Below are positions 17,480 through 26,440 of a stretch of DNA of 64,000 bases, in pieces. Origin of the DNA: Sphingobacteriaceae bacterium DW12 (GTDB lineage: Bacteria > Bacteroidota > Bacteroidia > Sphingobacteriales > Sphingobacteriaceae); contig JROE01000005.1 in the NCBI GenBank assembly GCA_000783305.1, forward strand, positions 310,001 to 374,000, written 5' to 3'. Under the pieces are notes generated by a model, which was given only the letters and a program-made list of their open reading frames with translations, was not told the origin of the DNA and made no database searches. Positions within the stretch are counted from its first letter, which is position 1; the number at the start of each line of letters is the position of its first letter. Position numbers and translations under genes: made by a program.

Positions 17480-18232
17480 ATGATCGGAAAAGAGAAAAAT
17501 ATCAATGGATATCGTTTAGAGATTTGCGCAAGCTCGGTCTCTTCGGCAAGAGCTGCACAAGAGGGGGGAGCAAGTAGGGTGGAGTTGTGTCAAAATTTGG
17601 AGAATGGGGGTACGACGCCTTCGCATGGACAGATTATGAAGACGCGCGGCTATTTGGATATCGGAATCCATGTTTTGATACGTCCACGTGGGGGTGATTT
17701 TTTATATACTTCGGATGAATTTGAAGAGATATTGGCGGACGTCGAGTATTGTAAGGAGGCAGGGGTAGATGGAGTCGTGATCGGTATTTTGGATAAGCAA
17801 GGGGCTGTAGATATGAAACGGATGCAAATTCTTATCGAAAAGGCTAAGCCATTAACAGTTGTTTTCCATCGAGCTTTTGATAAATGTAGAGACCCTAAGG
17901 GGAGTTTGGAGGATATTATTGCCTTGGGCTGTGATCGGATACTAACTTCAGGACAGGGGAATACGGCTTGGGAGGGGCGTCAATTGCTTAAAGAATTAAT
18001 TGAACAAGCTAATGGCCGAATCGAGATAATGCCGGGTGGTGGTGTGAATGAAGATAATATGAAACAGTTGCTCGAGGTGACTGGCGCCCTGTCATTGCAT
18101 AGCTCAGCGAAAATTGATGTACCTAGCGCTATGGAATATAAAAACTCGTTGGTACAGGGGATGGATGAGGGAACGGTAGTATCATCCACAAAAAAGGTCC
18201 ACCATATGGTAGACATCTTGAAAAACCTTTAA
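17480..18232 (+). CDS. cutC: CutC family protein (copper homeostasis / TIM barrel)
   Basis: A 250-residue cytoplasmic TIM-barrel protein. Signatures: LEICASSVSSARAAQEGGASRVELC at the start, then GGTTPSHG, IRPRGGDFLYT, VVIGILD, VVFHRAFDKC, ILTSGQG and IMPGGGV. The family was named for copper tolerance in E. coli, though the copper role is disputed. The protein ends within the terminator hairpin of the opposing tRNA-Cys transcript. The association with the copper gene ccoI a few kb away is probably chance. Confidence 0.92.
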   Translation: MIGKEKNINGYRLEICASSVSSARAAQEGGASRVELCQNLENGGTTPSHGQIMKTRGYLDIGIHVLIRPRGGDFLYTSDEFEEILADVEYCKEAGVDGVVIGILDKQGAVDMKRMQILIEKAKPLTVVFHRAFDKCRDPKGSLEDIIALGCDRILTSGQGNTAWEGRQLLKELIEQANGRIEIMPGGGVNEDNMKQLLEVTGALSLHSSAKIDVPSAMEYKNSLVQGMDEGTVVSSTKKVHHMVDILKNL

Positions 18233-18255
18233 AGTTGCAAGCGCAACTTTAAAGG
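18221..18255 (-). terminator. Terminator of the tRNA-Cys transcript, overlapping the cutC stop
   Basis: A 13-bp stem (CCTTTAAAGTTGC / GCAACTTTAAAGG) with a 4-base loop is followed on the minus strand by five Ts (plus-strand A-run 18221-18225). The stem contains the cutC stop codon (18230-18232), so the last cutC codons double as terminator. Confidence 0.7.
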
Positions 18256-18277
18256 AAAAAATAAAAAAATATCTTAG

Positions 18278-18457
18278 TTATTTCGCTTGTGAAGCTAACT
18301 GATTTAAGATAGCGTCATTCTTAGTGATTTGACTGTCTTTAGGCATTTGTGATTTTGAACCTAATTCAATATTGCGGCCTAATTTCAAAAACTGTACTTC
18401 TACGCGTGAAACAGTTTTATTTCTTCTATCTTTTCTTTTTAAACGTGTAACTCCCAT
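18278..18457 (-). CDS. Small basic conserved-looking protein downstream of tRNA-Cys
   Basis: A 59-residue protein. The N-terminal half is strongly basic (MGVTRLKRKDRRNKT), then SRVEVQFLKLGRNIELGSKS and a neutral tail. It starts 31 bases after tRNA-Cys on the same strand and ends before a shared terminator, so it is probably read from the tRNA promoter. The frame extends upstream through the tRNA, but that part is not protein-coding; the ATG at 18457 is chosen because it is the only one after the tRNA. The composition suggests nucleic-acid or ribosome contact. I recall similar small proteins in relatives, with no known function. Confidence 0.6.
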   Translation of the reverse strand: MGVTRLKRKDRRNKTVSRVEVQFLKLGRNIELGSKSQMPKDSQITKNDAILNQLASQAK

Positions 18458-18488
18458 TTTGTTAAATCTTTTTGCTGTCAATAAAACG

Positions 18489-18559
18489 AGGTCGGAAGCG
18501 GATTCGAACCGCTGTGGGAGGTTTTGCAGACCTCTGCCTAGCCACTCGGCCATCCGACC
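18489..18559 (-). tRNA. tRNA-Cys (GCA)
   Basis: Read on the minus strand: acceptor GGTCGGA / TCCGACC, D-arm GGCCGAGTGGCTAGGC, anticodon loop with GCA (TCTGCAAAA), and TPC loop GGTTCGAATCC. The discriminator is U73, an identity element of tRNA-Cys. CCA is not encoded. Length is 71 bases. Confidence 0.96.
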
Positions 18560-18589
18560 TTCTTGTTTGTTTACCCCTCGAAGGGAACG

Positions 18590-18597
18590 CAAAATTA
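18590..18597 (-). promoter_or_regulatory. -7 element for tRNA-Cys
   Basis: TAATTTTG on the minus strand matches TAnnTTTG and lies 31 bases upstream of the mature tRNA 5' end. No good -33 match. Confidence 0.45.
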
Positions 18598-18849
18598 AAA
18601 CTATTATTTGACATATGAAAGGGTTGGCCAAACAAAATTTTAAAATAAAACAAATCATGCACTGTGCTAGTGAATTAGCCATAATCTTGTATCGCATAAT
18701 CTCTAAACTCGTTAATTTAACATATTTTGAAATTGCTTGTAATGAGTTTATTACGTATGATTTGAAGAGATATTTTTCTTTTTGGTCTCAAACTTGCTAT
18801 ATCCTCTGTGTCTAAAAGTAGACACTAAAAATAATTAAAGAAAATTGTT

Positions 18850-19449
18850 ATGAAAAAGATTTTACTTTCATTAGGAGCAGCATTTCTTTTAGCTGCAGGA
18901 GCACAAGCTCAAGTAAGTTATGGTATCAAGGCTGGATTAAACTTGCCAAAAATGACAGTTTCGGGTGGGGGCGCATCAGCTTCTACTAGCACGTCAACCA
19001 ACTTTTACTTAACTGGATATGCAGACCTTCCTGTAGCACCAAATTTCTCTGTTCAACCAGGTCTTTCCCTACAGGGTAAAGGTGGGAAAGTTGAATGGAC
19101 TGATAACATCGAATCTAAAACAGATTTAATGTATTTGGAAGTTCCCGTAAATGCAGTTTATTACATTCCTGCAGGGGCAGGTGATGTGTTCGTTGGGGCT
19201 GGTCCATATGCCGCTTATGGTATCTCGGGTAAAACTAAAACAGGTAGTGAAAAAAATGATGTAGAGTGGGGTGATGATGGTTTGAAAAGATTTGATGCGG
19301 GTATCAATACAATGCTAGGTTATAAATTAGCGAATGGATTCTTACTGAATGCTGGTTATAGCTTTGGGTTGGTAGATATGTCGGGTTCTGATGGAAACGG
19401 ATCTGTCAAAAACAATGTATTGTCTTTTGGAGTTGGTTTCCAATTCTAA
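18850..19449 (+). CDS. Outer-membrane beta-barrel protein (PorT-like)
   Basis: A 199-residue secreted protein with signal MKKILLSLGAAFLLAAGAQAQ. The mature sequence begins VSYGIKAGLNLPKM, the usual start of the PorT/OMP_b-brl_2 family, has alternating amphipathic strands, and ends in FGVGFQF with a terminal Phe, as outer-membrane barrels do. About eight strands fit the length. A strong terminator follows 22 bases after the stop. Confidence 0.85.
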   Translation: MKKILLSLGAAFLLAAGAQAQVSYGIKAGLNLPKMTVSGGGASASTSTSTNFYLTGYADLPVAPNFSVQPGLSLQGKGGKVEWTDNIESKTDLMYLEVPVNAVYYIPAGAGDVFVGAGPYAAYGISGKTKTGSEKNDVEWGDDGLKRFDAGINTMLGYKLANGFLLNAGYSFGLVDMSGSDGNGSVKNNVLSFGVGFQF

Positions 19450-19470
19450 ATAACAGCAAATGCTTTTATG

Positions 19471-19505
19471 AAAGCCTCCCGCAAGACTGCGGGAGGCTTT
19501 TTTTA
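19471..19505 (+). terminator. Terminator after the PorT-like gene
   Basis: A 13-bp stem AAAGCCTCCCGCA / TGCGGGAGGCTTT with a 4-base loop is followed by a T-run. Confidence 0.92.
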
Positions 19506-19565
19506 TGCTATTATTAGGAAAACATTCTTAATTTGGAATTGTTAACACGGTGTAATCTGAATGCT

Positions 19566-20669
19566 ATGCAAAAATTTTTTACGTTACCTTTCTATCTTAA
19601 GCTCGCTTGCGTGCTGATCACTATCATTGCGTTGGGATATTTGGCGAAGATTGGCGATACCATTATTGTGCCGCTTGTTTTGGGCTTGCTATTTGCGATG
19701 TTGCTCGTCCCATTGAGTAATTTCCTAGAAAAGAGACTTAAACTGCCTCGTACCTTAGCAGGTATGTTGTGCGTGACGCTGTTTTTTGGAGGGCTGGTGA
19801 CGGGACTTTATCTATTGGCCTCTCAACTAACGATGCTCAAAGATGATTGGCCTGCTTTCAAAGACCAAATCTTGACGGGAGCAGATTCCATACAACAGTG
19901 GTTGAATAGCCAGTTCGGCATCAAGTACAATGAACAATTGGATCTTTTGAATAAGACCGCTTCGAAATCAGTGGATTCGGGTACGCTTATACTGGGGACT
20001 GCCCTACTATCGCTATCTAGTACCGCAATTTTTCTAGTCTTTACATTCCTCTATACTTTTTTTATTTTAATATATCGTGGACATATCATGCGATTCATGC
20101 TGTTGTTGAATGCAAAACAGCACCATGCCATCGTATTGGAAATTGCCGCCGAAGTGCAGTACGTTGTTAAGCGTTATTTAGTAGGGCTATTGTTGCAGAT
20201 GCTCATGGTGACTACCTTGGTCTATATTGCATTAGCAATAATAGGTGTTAAATATAGCTTGCTGCTGGCCATTATCACCGGAGTATTTAATGTACTGCCT
20301 TATATTGGTATATTCTCATCTATGTTTATTGTTTCTCTGATTACATTTGCAACATCCTCATTTACACATGTCCTATTCGTGTTGGGGGCTATGAGTGGAA
20401 TTCATTTAATCGATAGCAATGTGATCGTGCCTAAAGTTGTGGGGTCCAAAGTAAAAATCAATTCCTTATTTGCGATGATGGCGATTATCGTCGGTGAACT
20501 CGTATGGGGTATTGCAGGGATGTTTTTGGCGATACCGCTCTTGGCCATCATGAAGATTATCATGGATCGCGTTGCCGAATTGAAGGCGTGGGGCTTCTTG
20601 TTGGGAGAGGAAGAGCGTGTAAAGAAACCAGACCATAAAATGCTTAAGGCGCTGTCGGACAGAAAGTAA
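19566..20669 (+). CDS. AI-2E family transporter
   Basis: A 367-residue inner-membrane protein of the AI-2 exporter/UPF0118 type. It has two N-terminal helices (residues about 8-50), one more at about 60-85, a long amphipathic loop (about 88-140), then a block of helices. The C-terminal block reads VGVKY/IGVKYSLLLAIITGVFNVLPYIG, IHLIDSNVIVPKVVGSKVKINSLFAMMAIIVG, and WGIAGMFLAIPLLAIMK. Members export AI-2 or act as Na+/H+ antiporters; the substrate here is unknown. The ATG at 19566 is preferred over in-frame TTG 19533. It stands alone. Confidence 0.88.
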   Translation: MQKFFTLPFYLKLACVLITIIALGYLAKIGDTIIVPLVLGLLFAMLLVPLSNFLEKRLKLPRTLAGMLCVTLFFGGLVTGLYLLASQLTMLKDDWPAFKDQILTGADSIQQWLNSQFGIKYNEQLDLLNKTASKSVDSGTLILGTALLSLSSTAIFLVFTFLYTFFILIYRGHIMRFMLLLNAKQHHAIVLEIAAEVQYVVKRYLVGLLLQMLMVTTLVYIALAIIGVKYSLLLAIITGVFNVLPYIGIFSSMFIVSLITFATSSFTHVLFVLGAMSGIHLIDSNVIVPKVVGSKVKINSLFAMMAIIVGELVWGIAGMFLAIPLLAIMKIIMDRVAELKAWGFLLGEEERVKKPDHKMLKALSDRK

Positions 20670-20724
20670 GATTAAGAACGAGTATAATAATTTTGTTATA
20701 GCGAAAAAATAAAGGATTAAAGCC

Positions 20725-20755
20725 TTGCTTTTCCTTGGATTAAAGCCTAGTTTTG
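20725..20755 (+). promoter_or_regulatory. Promoter of the second outer-membrane barrel gene
   Basis: TTG at 20725-20727, 20 bases, then TAGTTTTG (20748-20755). Transcription would start near 20760, giving a leader of about 26 bases. A 12-bp direct repeat (GGATTAAAGCCT, at 20714 and 20737) overlaps the promoter. Confidence 0.5.
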
Positions 20756-20786
20756 CGCCATCTTAAAAAACAAATTATTATATAAC

Positions 20787-21425
20787 ATGAAGAAAATTTT
20801 ACTTACAATCGTAGCCGTAGCAGGTTTAACAGTAGCTTCTAAAGCACAAGAGTTTGGTTTTGGAAAAGGTAACTTTATCGTGGAAGGGAACTTTACATCT
20901 TCTAACACTAACGACAAAGCGACTAAAGAAAAAACTTCTGCTTTCATTTTTAATCCTAAAGCGGGTTACTTCGTAACAGATAAAATTGCTGTAGGAGTAC
21001 AATTAGGTTTTGGTCAAGGAAAAGAGACTACTTACGTAGCTGACGTCAAAAATGTAGCAACTGATAAAGCATTTACAGTAGGTGCATTTGGACGTTATTA
21101 CTTCTTAGAAGTAGGTTCACGTTTCAAAACGTACACTGAAGTAGGTGTAGCGTATGCTAACGAAAAAATTGGAGAAATTAAAGTAGGAGACAATACTACT
21201 GATGCTACAAAATTCAATGGTTTTGGTGCTAATGCTGGTATCGGAGCAAACTTCTTCTTAACAGAGAAAATTGCTGTTAATTTTGCTTTTGCTGACGTTA
21301 TTTCATACGGTTCACGTAAAGCAGATCTAGATGGTGCTAAAGCGACTACAGCATTTAATACAAATGTTAACGTATTCAATAACTTCTTTGATACAGCTAA
21401 ATTTGGATTGACGTTCAAGTTCTAA
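20787..21425 (+). CDS. Outer-membrane beta-barrel protein
   Basis: A 212-residue secreted protein: signal MKKILLTIVAVAGLTVASKAQ, then a barrel with alternating strands (FIVEGNF, KAGYFVTDKIAVGVQLGFG, FGRYYFLE, YTEVGVAY, FGANAGIGANFFLTEKIAVNFAFADV) and terminal FGLTFKF. This is the usual form of the OmpW/PorT-like small barrels of Bacteroidota. Codon use is very even and rich in A/T-ending codons, suggesting high expression. A strong terminator follows. Confidence 0.85.
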   Translation: MKKILLTIVAVAGLTVASKAQEFGFGKGNFIVEGNFTSSNTNDKATKEKTSAFIFNPKAGYFVTDKIAVGVQLGFGQGKETTYVADVKNVATDKAFTVGAFGRYYFLEVGSRFKTYTEVGVAYANEKIGEIKVGDNTTDATKFNGFGANAGIGANFFLTEKIAVNFAFADVISYGSRKADLDGAKATTAFNTNVNVFNNFFDTAKFGLTFKF

Positions 21426-21443
21426 TCCAGTTTACAACAAGAG

Positions 21444-21482
21444 CAAAAGGCGCAAGGGAAACATCCCTTGCGCCTTTTGTTT
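21444..21482 (+). terminator. Terminator after the second barrel gene
   Basis: A 16-bp perfect stem CAAAAGGCGCAAGGGA / TCCCTTGCGCCTTTTG with loop AACA, followed by TTT. Confidence 0.9.
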
Positions 21483-21519
21483 ATATGGCTGCTCGAGTAT
21501 ATCAGAAGCCCAGCGTCTC

Positions 21520-21693
21520 GCTATTAACCGCAGCGCTTAGACCTCCTCAGGGTTCTCTATCTTCGCTAGAGGTGTAAGTGTTGTATTGCATCCACATGGC
21601 ATTAATAATGATAATAGGAGGGCGTAACTGTGGTGAGTACAGCTTCTGCTATTAACCCTTACGCTTAGATTGGCTCAGAGTCTCTATGTTCGC
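21520..21693. repeat. Two degenerate copies of a 46-47-bp element in the intergenic gap
   Basis: The gap 21483-21784 contains two related units, 21520-21566 and 21648-21693, starting 128 bp apart. They share, in the same order and spacing, GCTATTAACC, CGCTTAGA, CTCAG, TCTCTAT and TTCGC. No coding frame lies in the gap. The nature of the element is unknown. Confidence 0.6.
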
Positions 21694-21784
21694 GTATATA
21701 TAGGTCTTGTGTTTGCTACTTGCTATCTAGCATGGTGTTGATAGAGCAGTACAATAGATTGTCAGGTTCAATCATAAACAAAAG

Positions 21785-21818
21785 AAAAGGGCTCTTGATT
21801 TTCATCAAAAGCCCTTTT
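21785..21818 (-). terminator. Terminator after rpsJ
   Basis: The stem AAAAGGGCT / AGCCCTTTT is extended by TTGAT / ATCAA after one mismatch. It lies 25 bases past the rpsJ stop, with T-rich sequence beyond it on the minus strand. It ends the str operon after rpsJ. Confidence 0.85.
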
Positions 21819-21842
21819 TTGTCTTTCATTAATTGAAATCTA

Positions 21843-22148
21843 TCACACTTTGATTTCTACTTCAACACCTGAAGGTAATTCAAGTTTCATCAATGCGTCA
21901 ACAGTTTTAGAGTTAGAAGAGTAGATATCTAACAATCTCTTGTAAGCACACAATTGGAATTGCTCACGTGCTTTTTTGTTAACGTGTGGTGAACGTAAAA
22001 CGGTATAGATTTTTTTCTCAGTAGGCAATGGAATAGGACCACTAACAACTGCACCTGTAGGTTTTACTGTTTTTACGATTTTCTCAGCTGATTTGTCAAC
22101 TAAATTGTAATCGTAAGATTTCAATTTGATTCTGATTCTTTGGCTCAT
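21843..22148 (-). CDS. rpsJ: 30S ribosomal protein S10
   Basis: 101 residues, the normal length. S10 sits in the 30S head and also acts in antitermination as NusE. It shows [25 protein letters not shown], then [28 protein letters not shown], and ends [11 protein letters not shown]. It is the last gene of an rpsL-rpsG-fusA-rpsJ unit and is closed by a terminator. The usual S10-operon continuation (rplC, rplD, ...) does not follow. Confidence 0.98.
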   Translation of the reverse strand: MSQRIRIKLKSYDYNLVDKSAEKIVKTVKPTGAVVSGPIPLPTEKKIYTVLRSPHVNKKAREQFQLCAYKRLLDIYSSNSKTVDALMKLELPSGVEVEIKV

Positions 22149-22224
22149 TTTATTTATTTGTTTAAATGACCACCTATTAGAGCTATTAGTAATAGGCGGT
22201 CGGTTTATTTTGAAAGAAAGTTAA

Positions 22225-24336
22225 TTAGCTAACTTTTCCTTTAGCTTTTGCAACTACCTCATCTTGAACGTTACGAGGAGCTTCAGCGTAGTGATCAAAT
22301 TCCATTGTAGAAGTTGCACGTCCTGAAGTGATGGTACGTAATTGTGTTACATAACCAAACATCTCAGAAAGAGGGACCAATGCTTTGATTACCTGAGCAC
22401 CATTACGAGAGTCCAAACCTTGCATCAAACCACGACGACGGTTTAAGTCACCCATCACGTCACCCATATTTTCTTCTGGTGTTAAAACCTCTATTTTCAT
22501 AATAGGTTCCATCAATACAGGAGAACATTTAGGTAATGCCTCACGGTATGCTGTACGAGCTGCTAGTTCGAATGATAGTGAATCTGAATCGACTGCGTGG
22601 AATGAACCGTCGATCAAACGAACTTTCATACCTGACAATGGGAAGCCGGCCAATACACCATTTTTCATTGATGTTTCGAATCCTTTTTGAACAGAAGGAA
22701 TGTATTCCTTAGGGATAGATCCACCAGTGATTTCGTTCACAAACTGAAGTGGAGATTTTGAAAGATCATAATCTTCGTCAGCTGGAGAAATAACAATTTT
22801 AATGTCGGCGAATTTACCACGACCACCAGATTGCTTTTTGTAAACTTCACGGTGCTCACAACCACCTGTAATAGATTCTTTATATGCTACTTGAGGAGCT
22901 CCTTGGTTTACCTCGACTTTGAACTCACGACGTAGACGGTCAATTAGGATGTCTAAGTGAAGTTCGCCCATACCCGAGATAACTGTTTGACCAGTCTCTT
23001 CATCCGATTTAACAACGAATGTAGGATCTTCTTCGGCCAATTTTCCTAATGCTATACCCATTTTGTCAACGTCAGCTTGAGTTTTAGGTTCAATTGCCAA
23101 ACCGATAACTGGCTCAGGGAAGTTCATGGATTCTAGGACGATTGGATGTTTTTCATCACATAGTGTATCACCAGTCTTGATATCCTTGAAACCTACTACA
23201 GCACCGATATCTCCAGCCTCGATGAAAGGGATAGGATTTTGCTTGTTTGCATGCATCTGGAAGATACGAGAGATACGTTCTTTGTTTCCTGAACGTGTAT
23301 TCAATACATAAGAACCAGCTTCTAATTTACCGGAGTATGCACGGATGAAACATAGACGACCTACGAATGGGTCAGTCGCAATTTTAAATCCTAATGCAGC
23401 GAATGGCTCGTTAACATCTGGTTTACGGATCAACTCTGCACCAGTATCGGGATTAGTACCGACAACACCTTCTGAATCCATTGGTGAAGGCAATAACTCC
23501 ATTACGAAATCCAACATGGTCTGTACACCTTTGTTTTTGAAAGATGAACCACATACCATAGGAACAATTGCGTTGTCCAACACTGCTTTACGAAGAGCGT
23601 CAAGGATTTCGCGTTCGGTCAATGAGTTTGGATCATCGAAGAATTTCTCCATCAATGACTCATCGTATCCAGCTACTGCTTCCAACAATTTTTCACGGTA
23701 TTCGGAAACTTCTTCTAGCATATCTGCAGGGATAGGCACTTCAGTGAAGGTCATTCCTTTATCATGCTCATTCCAAACGATACCACGGTTGTTGATTAAG
23801 TCAACAACACCTGTAAAGTTGTCTTCAGCTCCGATTGGTAATTGTAGAGCGACAGCATCAGAACCTAACATTTCTTTAACTTGTTTTACAACTTTCAAGA
23901 AATCAGCTCCAGAACGGTCCATTTTATTGACAAAACCTATACGAGGTACTTTATAATTGTCTGCAAGTCTCCAGTTTGTCTCCGATTGAGGCTCAACACC
24001 ATCAACTGCTGAAAATAAAAATACCAATCCGTCTAATACACGTAATGAACGATTGACCTCAACCGTGAAATCCACGTGTCCAGGAGTATCGATTACGTTG
24101 ACGTTGTATTTGTCACCACGGTAGTTCCAGAATACGGTTACTGCTGCAGATGTGATCGTGATACCACGCTCTTGCTCTTGAGCCATCCAGTCAGTAGTTG
24201 CCGAACCTTCGTGCGTTTCTCCCAATTTGTGGTTTACACCAGAGTAGAAAAGGATACGCTCCGTAGTTGTTGTCTTACCAGCATCGATGTGGGCGGCGAT
24301 ACCGATATTTCTAGTAAATTTTAAATCTCTTGCCAT
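22225..24336 (-). CDS. fusA: Elongation factor G
   Basis: A translational GTPase that drives translocation and ribosome recycling. It has 703 residues from the ATG at 24336 ([23 protein letters not shown]). A second in-frame ATG five codons upstream (24351) would add MYKNY, which is not in the family. The G motifs are AHIDAGKTT (G1), DTPGHVD (G3) and NKMDR (G4), followed by domains II-V. In domain IV the sequence includes [11 protein letters not shown]. It lies 130 bases after rpsG and 76 before rpsJ. No tuf gene accompanies it. Confidence 0.98.
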   Translation of the reverse strand: MARDLKFTRNIGIAAHIDAGKTTTTERILFYSGVNHKLGETHEGSATTDWMAQEQERGITITSAAVTVFWNYRGDKYNVNVIDTPGHVDFTVEVNRSLRVLDGLVFLFSAVDGVEPQSETNWRLADNYKVPRIGFVNKMDRSGADFLKVVKQVKEMLGSDAVALQLPIGAEDNFTGVVDLINNRGIVWNEHDKGMTFTEVPIPADMLEEVSEYREKLLEAVAGYDESLMEKFFDDPNSLTEREILDALRKAVLDNAIVPMVCGSSFKNKGVQTMLDFVMELLPSPMDSEGVVGTNPDTGAELIRKPDVNEPFAALGFKIATDPFVGRLCFIRAYSGKLEAGSYVLNTRSGNKERISRIFQMHANKQNPIPFIEAGDIGAVVGFKDIKTGDTLCDEKHPIVLESMNFPEPVIGLAIEPKTQADVDKMGIALGKLAEEDPTFVVKSDEETGQTVISGMGELHLDILIDRLRREFKVEVNQGAPQVAYKESITGGCEHREVYKKQSGGRGKFADIKIVISPADEDYDLSKSPLQFVNEITGGSIPKEYIPSVQKGFETSMKNGVLAGFPLSGMKVRLIDGSFHAVDSDSLSFELAARTAYREALPKCSPVLMEPIMKIEVLTPEENMGDVMGDLNRRRGLMQGLDSRNGAQVIKALVPLSEMFGYVTQLRTITSGRATSTMEFDHYAEAPRNVQDEVVAKAKGKVS

Positions 24337-24466
24337 ATAATTTTTATACACTTAGTTCGGTATGAACTTTGTTTTTTTTGATTTTAAATAAGTACACCGA
24401 CTTAGCAAATAGCGCGATGCCATTTTCCGAAGTCGGTGTATCCATATTTTTTTGAATCCTTCAAAA

Positions 24467-24934
24467 TTAAAATCTGAAGTGTGAGAACGCTTTGTTGGCT
24501 TCAGCCATTTTGTGCGTATCCTCTTTTTTCTTAACAGCAGCACCTTCACCTTTAGAAGCTGAGATGATTTCTCCTGCTAATTTTTCGAACATCGTCTTTT
24601 CGCCACGTCTGCGAGAGTATGAAATTAACCATTTCATACCTAAAGCAATTTTACGCTCTGGACGTACTTCCATAGGAACTTGGAAGTTAGCACCACCTAC
24701 ACGACGAGATTTAACTTCGACGGCTGGCATAACGTTGTTTAAAGCTTTTTTCCAAGTCTCTAAACCGTTTTCGCTAGTTTTTTGTTCTACTAATTCTACA
24801 GCTCTGTAAAAGATGTCATATGCGATAGATTTTTTACCGTCATACATCATGTTGTTTACAAAACGTGTTACCTGAACGTCATTAAACTTTGGATCAGGTA
24901 GAATGATTCTCTTTTTTGGTTTTGATTTTCTCAT
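24467..24934 (-). CDS. rpsG: 30S ribosomal protein S7
   Basis: 155 residues, the normal length for S7, which nucleates the 30S head on 16S rRNA. It begins [19 protein letters not shown] and has [19 protein letters not shown] and [14 protein letters not shown], then ends [15 protein letters not shown], all standard. It lies 19 bases after rpsL. Confidence 0.98.
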   Translation of the reverse strand: MRKSKPKKRIILPDPKFNDVQVTRFVNNMMYDGKKSIAYDIFYRAVELVEQKTSENGLETWKKALNNVMPAVEVKSRRVGGANFQVPMEVRPERKIALGMKWLISYSRRRGEKTMFEKLAGEIISASKGEGAAVKKKEDTHKMAEANKAFSHFRF

Positions 24935-24953
24935 TTCTCTTTCCTCCGTTTAA

Positions 24954-25367
24954 TTATTTCTTTTTACCTTTTGCAGGAGCTGCAGCTGCTTGTCCTGGTT
25001 TAGGGCGTTTAGTTCCGTATTTAGAACGACGTTGGTTACGACCTGCTACACCTGAAGTATCTAATGCACCGCGGATAATGTGGTAACGTACACCTGGTAA
25101 ATCTTTAACACGACCACCACGAATCAATACGATCGAGTGCTCTTGTAAGTTGTGACCTTCTCCTGGGATGTAAGCGTTGACCTCTTTACCGTTTGTTAAA
25201 CGTACACGAGCTACTTTACGCATTGCTGAGTTTGGTTTTTTAGGGGTAGTAGTGTATACACGAGTACACACACCTCTTCGCTGTGGACAGCTGTCCAACG
25301 CTGGCGACTTACTCTTGTCAACCAGAGCTACTCTACCTTTTCTAACTAATTGTTGAATAGTAGGCAT
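24954..25367 (-). CDS. rpsL: 30S ribosomal protein S12
   Basis: 137 residues, including the Ala/Lys-rich tail ([12 protein letters not shown]) common in this phylum. S12 lies at the decoding centre. It shows [12 protein letters not shown], then [20 protein letters not shown] and [18 protein letters not shown]. The streptomycin-relevant Lys positions carry K as in sensitive strains (TPKKPNS). It is the first gene of the operon. Confidence 0.98.
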   Translation of the reverse strand: MPTIQQLVRKGRVALVDKSKSPALDSCPQRRGVCTRVYTTTPKKPNSAMRKVARVRLTNGKEVNAYIPGEGHNLQEHSIVLIRGGRVKDLPGVRYHIIRGALDTSGVAGRNQRRSKYGTKRPKPGQAAAAPAKGKKK

Positions 25368-25417
25368 TTACCTGTTTTTGATTATAAAATTTATTAAAAA
25401 TAATTTTTTAAAGTCCG

Positions 25418-25425
25418 CAAAGATA
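25418..25425 (-). promoter_or_regulatory. -7 element of the rpsL operon
   Basis: TATCTTTG on the minus strand, 51 bases upstream of the rpsL ATG, giving a leader of about 45 bases. No clear -33 TTTG. The rest of the gap to 25728 shows no coding frame or clear structure. Confidence 0.55.
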
Positions 25426-25728
25426 GTGATTCTGTTTTGAATATGAAATAGTTAAGACGTGATATTTTACTTATTTTTTATTTCGTTCGATACTATATCA
25501 GGCTGGCTGTGATTCAATTGAGCGTGTGGTCTCTAGCTTTATTAGCAGAAAGCTGATGTGCTATTTTTGATACAGCTATGGATGATATATGTCATTAACC
25601 AAGGGGCAGAGATTACCTGTTTATGGGTAATTTTCAAATTCTTGTGAAATTATGCTGGCTATACGCGGGTTTTGGCGTCACATTTGTAATGGAGCAGTGA
25701 ATATTTTTTTACTTAAATAATTGATGTT

Positions 25729-26133
25729 ATGAAAATGAAAATGATGTATGCCATGGTGTTGGCGTTTGTAATGGTTGCATTTGTGGGGTGTTCTAAAGAT
25801 GATGATGGACCTAGTGGAGGAAGTATTGATGCTGCGGTGGGTACATTTAAAGGAAAGATTAAAATTCCAGGTGTAGATGAAATATTTAATCAGACGCTTA
25901 CTGTCACAAAAGTTTCGGATGGTGTTTTAAAGGCTGAAGTTGCAGATAAGTCGCTGAAGTTGCCAGTAAAGCAGTTTAATGTTACAAATAGTGGCAATCT
26001 ATTTATTTCCGCAGACGGAATCTCTACAGAGGGTTCATTTATCTATGATATCAAGAATAAAAGTCTTGTATGTCAAGGTGAGCCAACTAGCGAAGGAGAG
26101 GTGTTTTATACTTTCGAAGGAACGAAACAATAA
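25729..26133 (+). CDS. Hypothetical lipoprotein
   Basis: 134 residues. The signal peptide MKMKMMYAMVLAFVMVAFVGC has the modified Cys at 21, followed by an acidic/Ser-Gly stretch (SKDDDGPSGGS) that resembles the surface-export signal of Bacteroidota lipoproteins. The mature domain is beta-rich (GTFKGKIKIPG, FNQTLTVTKVSDGVLKAEV) and may be a small calycin-like sandwich, but I recognise no family. It ends in a perfect terminator hairpin. Function unknown. Confidence 0.72.
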   Translation: MKMKMMYAMVLAFVMVAFVGCSKDDDGPSGGSIDAAVGTFKGKIKIPGVDEIFNQTLTVTKVSDGVLKAEVADKSLKLPVKQFNVTNSGNLFISADGISTEGSFIYDIKNKSLVCQGEPTSEGEVFYTFEGTKQ

Positions 26134-26150
26134 TTTATTTAGATTGTTTA

Positions 26151-26193
26151 CCTAAAAAGCCGCATCGATACCATATCGATGCGGCTTTTTAGG
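26151..26193 (+). terminator. Terminator after the lipoprotein gene
   Basis: A perfect 20-bp stem from CCTAAAAAGCCGCATCGATA to its complement, with loop CCA. The descending arm carries TTTTT. It can work in both directions. Confidence 0.9.
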
Positions 26194-26440
26194 TTCAGTA
26201 TACTTGTTCTTGTAGTTCTTTCTATGACGTGGTAGGGTCGTTATACAGTTGCTTGCGAGTAGTCTTTTAATAGTTAGGATTTAGTAAGAGAGCGTTTGGA
26301 AAGATGTGTCCGTGCCAACAAATGTCATGAGCTTTACCTCTGGATCCTAACAACTTCGCTCTTTGTCCGTCATGTATTCGGTGCTCCACCACCTCTGCTT
26401 AACCTCTGCATCACCAAATCATTGCCTCTTCACTACGATA

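Noticed and set aside
24352..24549. 65-codon frame on the minus strand between rpsG and fusA
   Set aside because: It overlaps the end of rpsG in another frame and has an implausible basic composition; a shadow of rpsG plus spacer.
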